A stretch of DNA of 64,000 bases, from NCBI GenBank assembly GCA_027605045.1, contig JAQFWX010000004.1, forward strand, positions 3,048,683-3,112,682. The letters are read 5' to 3'. Below are positions 58,662 to 64,000 of the stretch, one piece after another. The position numbers were made by a program, and so were the translations under genes. The notes beneath the pieces were generated by a model. That model saw nothing but the letters and a program-made list of their open reading frames with translations. It ran no database searches and was not told where the DNA came from. Numbering within the stretch: position 1 is the first letter of the stretch; every line of letters starts with the position of its first letter. The stretch comes from Phallus indusiatus. Its lineage: Eukaryota > Basidiomycota > Agaricomycetes > Phallales > Phallaceae.

Positions 58662-61415
58662 AACTTTTTAAATTTTTTTTTTTCCTTTTTTACGTCGCGA
58701 GTCCATTGGCGTGTCATTGACTGAGCATATATCATCTACATGAGACTATTTTTGGAGTGCAAGTAATCCTTTTCAAGTTCAATTTTATTTTCTACATTGT
58801 GATCGATTTTAGCATTGCTCCTGTTTATATTGAACAAACATGTGTAAATTATTCATATATTCGCTTGAATGTCCCAATGTTTCATCCGCCGCAGACCGGT
58901 TTCCACTTTTCATTGTCAAAAGTAAAAAAAAATGCTTCTTTTTTTTTTACTCGCGATTTCATACATAATTGACTCTTCCATATTGGCATCCTGTTTCAAA
59001 TATCTATATTTAGCCAATAAAGTCTCATACACTTTACACCAAGTCGTTCATTCAACGCGTCAGAGATGTCCTCGCGTTGATGCCAATCTTAATCGGGCTG
59101 CTATATTAGCACAGAATCACAGAATTCATCGTTTAGTTCAATGTTAGAAATGATGCACCGGATCACTACTTTGCTAGCGACAGGCTATTAGTGGTCAAAC
59201 CTAAGCTCGCCCTGGGACCTGTACGACGTCTTTGGCATGATCTTTGACCTGAAATAGTGAATGTCACCGGAACCCTGCTCAGATTTCACACTTGCATGAA
59301 TTAACCCCTAGAATTAGACATGTTGCGCATTTTATATTGCAATCTTACCCCTCCGATGTACATTGCGTTGAATGACGTTCCTTAACTCAGGCGCTACGCT
59401 CAATTGCAAGCTCACAGGTATAAGGAGAGACTCAGAGTGGGTTGACAGGCTCAGCTGATGAGCATTCTCAGGCTGTAACATGACACTAATCTCGAAATAC
59501 TTCTAAATCTAACACGCTATTAGTATATATTAAGTCCGCAGCTTCGTGTTTAATACTTATGGGGACTTTTTTATGGGAACTCACCGCAGCGAAGTTCGAG
59601 CTAAAAGGCCTATGCAAGCCAAGAAACTTCTCAGCTTGATGTGTGGACTGAAATAATTAGACACGCCATAAAACAACCTTTTAAAGGCTCGGAGCTTGAC
59701 TGCACCTCGAAAGGTTTCGGGTTTGTTGTCCGTTATTCGCCTAAAAGTCATCTATTAATATATACATATCGAGCTCGAGCCTCAGTCCATAAATAACTCG
59801 CGTTGCCTTTCTCTTAAAAAAGAAGCTCATCCTTGCTTCACGTGAATGAACCATCGGGGAAACATACGATTTCTCAAGGCCTGTCGCCTTACACGGTATA
59901 GATCGTGGCTCCTACCGCGGGCGCAGGCGGGGAGACAGGCTCTTAAAGTTTAAAAAGACCCGCGCTGTGGTCTTGCCCTTTTTCACCCTCATCTGAGAAT
60001 TTCCTTTCCATTTAGATCTAATGATTAGTATAAGTCTAGAAACATCGTGACTTCCCCGCAGTGATTTAATATAATGAGACTCAACTCTCGTGCTACATGC
60101 CATATCCTTTCAGCGCCGTTGAATCCAATCTTAATCCGTTGGAAACAATGTCGCTAAAATAAACAACAGATTTTTCGAGATCAGAATTGAGCATGTGCAG
60201 CGTTTGTTTGCCCTGCGGCACTTGTTGACTCGGAGCTCGCCACGAATGATGCGTATAGCAGAGGCAACAGCCTTATTTTCCAATTGTGGATTTTCATGGG
60301 GATTGGGATTGATCCAACTTGTTTGATAACTTCAAAGAAGCCAGCAAAATTATCGGCCCATGTGTGTTATGCGGGACTGCACGGATTTGTACAGGAGAGC
60401 GCGAATAATTTCTGAATTTGAATCTGAAGTTGAATCGAATTTCGGCTGTTCGTACGTACTTGCACTCCGATTGTCTGTCCGTTCAACTCTCGAAAGTACC
60501 AAGAACATACCTTAAACATGGAAGTGTCAGCATCTTTCAACTGTGTAAATACATGGAACTGGCGCTTTTCTGCTTGTCAAGGAACCTTGGGGATTCAAAA
60601 ACGCCTAAGCCAGATACTTGGCCCGAAATCATTCATCATGATGATCACTCCGATTAGCTGAGTGCCCTTATCTTCAAAAGGAATTGCATAATTCATCATG
60701 AGGAAAGTATGAGCAATGCGCTTCGCCTCGCAACTGCTATTCAATATCACTACGGATGCATTCCTCGTACGAATCAGAACAAGGGGCCGCGGGTCATAGA
60801 CCTTGGTAGCCGGTTACTACACGCACTTAGTTGTCAAATTTTGAAGAGTCCAAGACGTCGTACTCGAGCACTCGTTCCGCATTTCGTCCAATTGAAGCGC
60901 ACGGACCACTGCACACGTTCATAAGTATAACTTCGCGCAAAATTCTCAGGGCAATTCTCTTCACTCCTATTGGACATGGTGTGAAATTGCTGTGCTTCTC
61001 AATGCTTCTGTGGATCTTACTACGAGCTTAAACTTCCTTCTCACTCGCACTGGAACCGGGTGTGAAAGAAAAGCTTTATCACCACTAAAATTCATTATTA
61101 TGGAGACCTTTGAGAGGAATGTCGGTTCCACCGCGAGCCGTTCGTCCGTGTCGGTAAAGTCTGTTGACTAACTATTTCGGGAGCCGTATTCATGATTGAG
61201 CCAGGCAAGTTGATCCGAGCACCTCTGTCATTTCATTTGTGCGACAACATATAATTTCACAAACTCTTTGATTTCTATTATTATTATTATTTTAATGAAA
61301 AATAATTCTTAAACGAGCCTTCTTATTAGGCCATGGATTCTTCAGCTTTTTTAAACGACATAACTTCTCTTTCTCTCTCTTTTTTCTTCTTCAGACCGCA
61401 GTTGCTCCCAAGACC
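58662..61415. other. Gene-poor 2.75-kb region
   Basis: No frame in this interval has a recognisable domain or a consistent set of splice sites. The last 60 bp before 61416 are strongly pyrimidine-rich (ctctttctctctcttttttc), ending ttcttcag, either the SUR2 core promoter or a 5' UTR intron acceptor. Confidence 0.45.
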
Positions 61416-62581
61416 ATGGGCTCGCAGACTTTACCTTTGATTCATCCAGATGCGACAATTTATTTCTCAAATGCTACAAGCAGCGACCTTCCTTTTCCTT
61501 CATACTACCCTTGGTACTACGCCCAGGGCCCGTCGGTGATCCCAGGCATTCCAGACAATGTTGCATCCCTGCTCGGCAACGTGCTCGTATACTGGGTCGT
61601 CTCACTGATATATCACGGTCTAGACATCTCGGGCTGGGCATGGCTCGAGAAATACCGAATGCAGCCATCTGAAGACGATGCGAAGAAAAACCTAGTCACT
61701 CGCACACAAGTCGTCAAGACAGTCGCCGTCCAACAGATCATGCAGGCTACTCTGGGATACTTCTGGATGGGAGTTGGTTCAGACCAACCAATTATCCCAG
61801 TTGATCACGCTTCGCACATGAAATTAATTTATGAAAGACTTGGATATGTCTTGACCAGCATTCTGGGCGAACACTACGGACCGCGATTGTTGACTCTACA
61901 TGGTTCGATTCTTACTTACTCCTTATATTGGTGGGCTATCCCTATCCTTCGATTTATACTTGCACTGTATGTCTTTTTTTCAAAACCAAAAAAAGAACGC
62001 ACCAGACGGCGAACATGACTGACTGATTAATTAATAACAGAGTGATAGTGGATACATACCAATACTTCCTTCACAGAACATTCCACGAGATCCCGTTCTT
62101 GTACAAACATTTCCATTCGATGCATCACCGACTTTACGTGCCATTTGCGTTTGGTTCGCTATACGGCCATCCCTTCGAAGGTGCTATCTTGGATGGAGCT
62201 GGCGCAGGTCTCGCACACTCATTATCTGGTCTCAGTGAACGACAAGCCATCTTTTTCTTCGCCTTCACCACGTACAAAACAGTCGACGATCACTGTGGAT
62301 ACCATTTCCCGTGGCACCCGATACACATGTTATTCGGTAATAACGCCGACTACCATGATATCCATCATCAGGTGCGTTTCAATGCTGTGTCGTTGAATTG
62401 GATTTATTACTAAAATTGTGTTCTTTTTTTTAACTCAACCAATCAGCACGCTGGTATCAAATTTAACTACTCTCAGCCATTATTCATACATTGGGATGTT
62501 CTTCTTGGTACCAGAATGACCAGACAAGAGCTCGAAGAAAAGAAAGATAGGTCGAAAACGAAGGCTCTCAAGGCTCAATGA
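61416..62581 (+). CDS. SUR2: Sphinganine C4-hydroxylase (sterol desaturase superfamily)
   Basis: Sur2 hydroxylates the sphingoid base at C4 to give phytosphingosine-type ceramides in the endoplasmic reticulum. The start at 61416 gives MGSQTLPLIHPDATIYFSNA, then PFPSYYPWYYAQGPSVIPGI and a first membrane span (LLGNVLVYWVVSLIYHGLDI). The di-iron histidine clusters are complete: HRTFHE (HxxxH), HSMHH (HxxHH), and YHDIHHQH (HxxHH) across the last intron, with YGHPFEGAILDGAGAG between. PRLLTLHGSILTYSLYWWAI is another membrane segment. Three exons (introns near 61968-62039 and 62372-62446) give about 340 residues, normal for the family. The stop is at 62581 after KALKAQ. The motif order and YKHFHSMHHRLYVPFAFGSL match Sur2 rather than Erg25 or Erg3. 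Confidence 0.93.
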
Positions 62582-64000
62582 GTGAGATGGGACTCTACTG
62601 CGTTCATTTTATTTTTCAGATTATACAGATACAACCGCATCTCCAATAATCTTTCATTATATATTTATTTTTTATGTCCACTCTTCACTCTTCATCATAT
62701 CCTTTTTTCTTATATATAGGAATACAAACCCGACATGTTTCAAAGATGTCCATTATAAAATAGAAGTACTACAAATTTGATCGCGGCATTCTCTCAGGAA
62801 GAATAATAGAACGCGGGTGTATTTTTAACTATTCTATTGGAAACAACCGATGACTACGTATTGTGGGCGTCAAAGTTTGTTTTTCCTTCTCCCCAATGAG
62901 TCCCTATCAGTCCCCATTGCCCCCATTGCGACCTAAATGTCTCAATCAATAAATTGTTCTTTCCAATATTTCATCAAATGGTCTCGTTTTGTTTATGTTT
63001 AGCAAGTGCTTAGCTTGCCCAGGGCCACTGACTGGGATTCATCATCTTTTGGCATCAAAACGTGGACCGTCGCATTTCAACCTACTGTCATTAATGTTAA
63101 ATCCAGGCTACAACAACTGCAACGAGGTCGCTTAAGATTTGACTCTAATGAATAAACAAATGAGACTCAAAACCGGATATGTGAACGTAAAAGAGAACAT
63201 GGCTCCTCAATTTGGCGTACATATGTTCAACCGTATCACGGTTAACTCGCTTCGACATCGGCTCATTTTTAGCATGATTTTTTTTCAATCATTCAGCCAC
63301 CAGGGACGAATTACGTATTCTCGAAGCGTACATCCAACCATACACTCTCGAGTCAGAGAGAAAGGGGAAATACCGAATTGTATGTATGTCTAAGGTACTC
63401 GAGTACGGAGATAAAAATCTGCGAACAGATAAACAGGTTTCTCACATGGCTACCTCAACGACGCTCGCAATTTTCAAACTACGGGTGGTGACGTTGCTGC
63501 TCCAAATCGTCGAGTGCAATCGCACCGCAATGATAGAAGATATACATATAAATATCGACATGCATGCTCAATCACGATTCCTAGGCAAATGAGCTCGGTT
63601 CGTAATTGAGGTTTAACCTCTCCTGCCATTTCATCGCGACCAGGATATAGGCGGCGTAAATCAGCATAATGTCAAGTTAAGTTTGATGGTACTCGTCATC
63701 ATATGTATTTCAGTAAGGCTGAGACGAGGACCTGTGGTCGGCCGAAACTTTTCATTTTCGGCTTCATGTATTTTGAACGACACGTCTTTCAACGCACGAG
63801 ATCGAGGTGGCATTTTCTGTCAAGTTTTTTTTTCAAGGTCAAAAAAACATAACCTAAGGTGAGAGAAAATTCGGGTTTGAGTTACGTCTCATGTCTTAAT
63901 TCAAAGGATTCAAGGACCTCAAGTTCTTCGCCTTGCGCGCCCCAAAATATCTTGCCAACTACTTACCCGAAGGCCCCTACTATGTGTGATCCATGTATCA
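62582..64000. other. Intergenic region to the right edge, no gene seen
   Basis: This 1.4-kb stretch holds the 3' UTR of SUR2 and only short frames. I see no RNA gene or repeat. Confidence 0.45.

Overview
This window is nuclear DNA of a filamentous basidiomycete, most likely an Agaricomycete (mushroom-forming fungus). The evidence is dense protein genes on both strands, each split by many short GT-AG introns (mostly about 50-65 nt), intergenic gaps often under 300 bp in the housekeeping stretches, and families typical of this group: aryl-alcohol-oxidase-type GMC oxidoreductase, Y3-type secreted glycan-binding protein, AusD-like methyltransferase and an NPF-motif mucin-like membrane protein. 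No species can be named from the sequence alone. Exon joins given below were worked out by reading frame continuity and family conservation, not by transcript data.

Layout. 1-20.3 kb is a compact housekeeping block: 3' part of TAH18 (diflavin reductase), HEM12 (uroporphyrinogen decarboxylase), RPT4 (26S ATPase), MAK5/DDX24 helicase, MED10, SCL1 (20S alpha1), CYC1 (cytochrome c), RPN10 (ubiquitin receptor of the 26S lid/base), SEC14, and a 1468-residue SH3/Ras-association scaffold. 20.7-25 kb holds two secreted-protein genes (GMC oxidase, Y3-like glycan-binding protein). 26.6-36.9 kb holds CSTF2/RNA15, a complete 978-bp inverted-repeat transposon, an MCH1-like transporter, mitochondrial malate dehydrogenase, an intron-containing tRNA-Leu(CAG), a serine-rich GPI-type protein and an AusD-like methyltransferase. 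37-46.7 kb is gene-poor, with one CYP7/8-like P450. 46.7-62.6 kb holds a class C beta-lactamase-like serine hydrolase, TCF25/RQC1, mitochondrial enoyl reductase (ETR1/MECR), a cytochrome b2-type lactate dehydrogenase, a mucin-like membrane protein and the sphingolipid C4-hydroxylase SUR2. The remaining gaps hold no gene I can support.

How the genes relate. There is no obvious biosynthetic or defence cluster. The most striking arrangement is that three proteasome genes from three sub-assemblies (base ATPase RPT4, 20S ring SCL1, ubiquitin receptor RPN10) lie within about 10.4 kb and each carries the octamer TACGCGTC within 55 bp of its start codon, which suggests a shared regulatory input. Several genes serve mitochondria (CYC1, MDH, ETR1, probably the cytochrome b2 family member).

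Sequence quality. RPT4 and CSTF2 each show one apparent missing base in conserved or clearly coding sequence. Since both are expected to be essential, consensus errors are the likeliest cause, and any automatic gene model over 4286-4290 and 27910-27960 should be distrusted.
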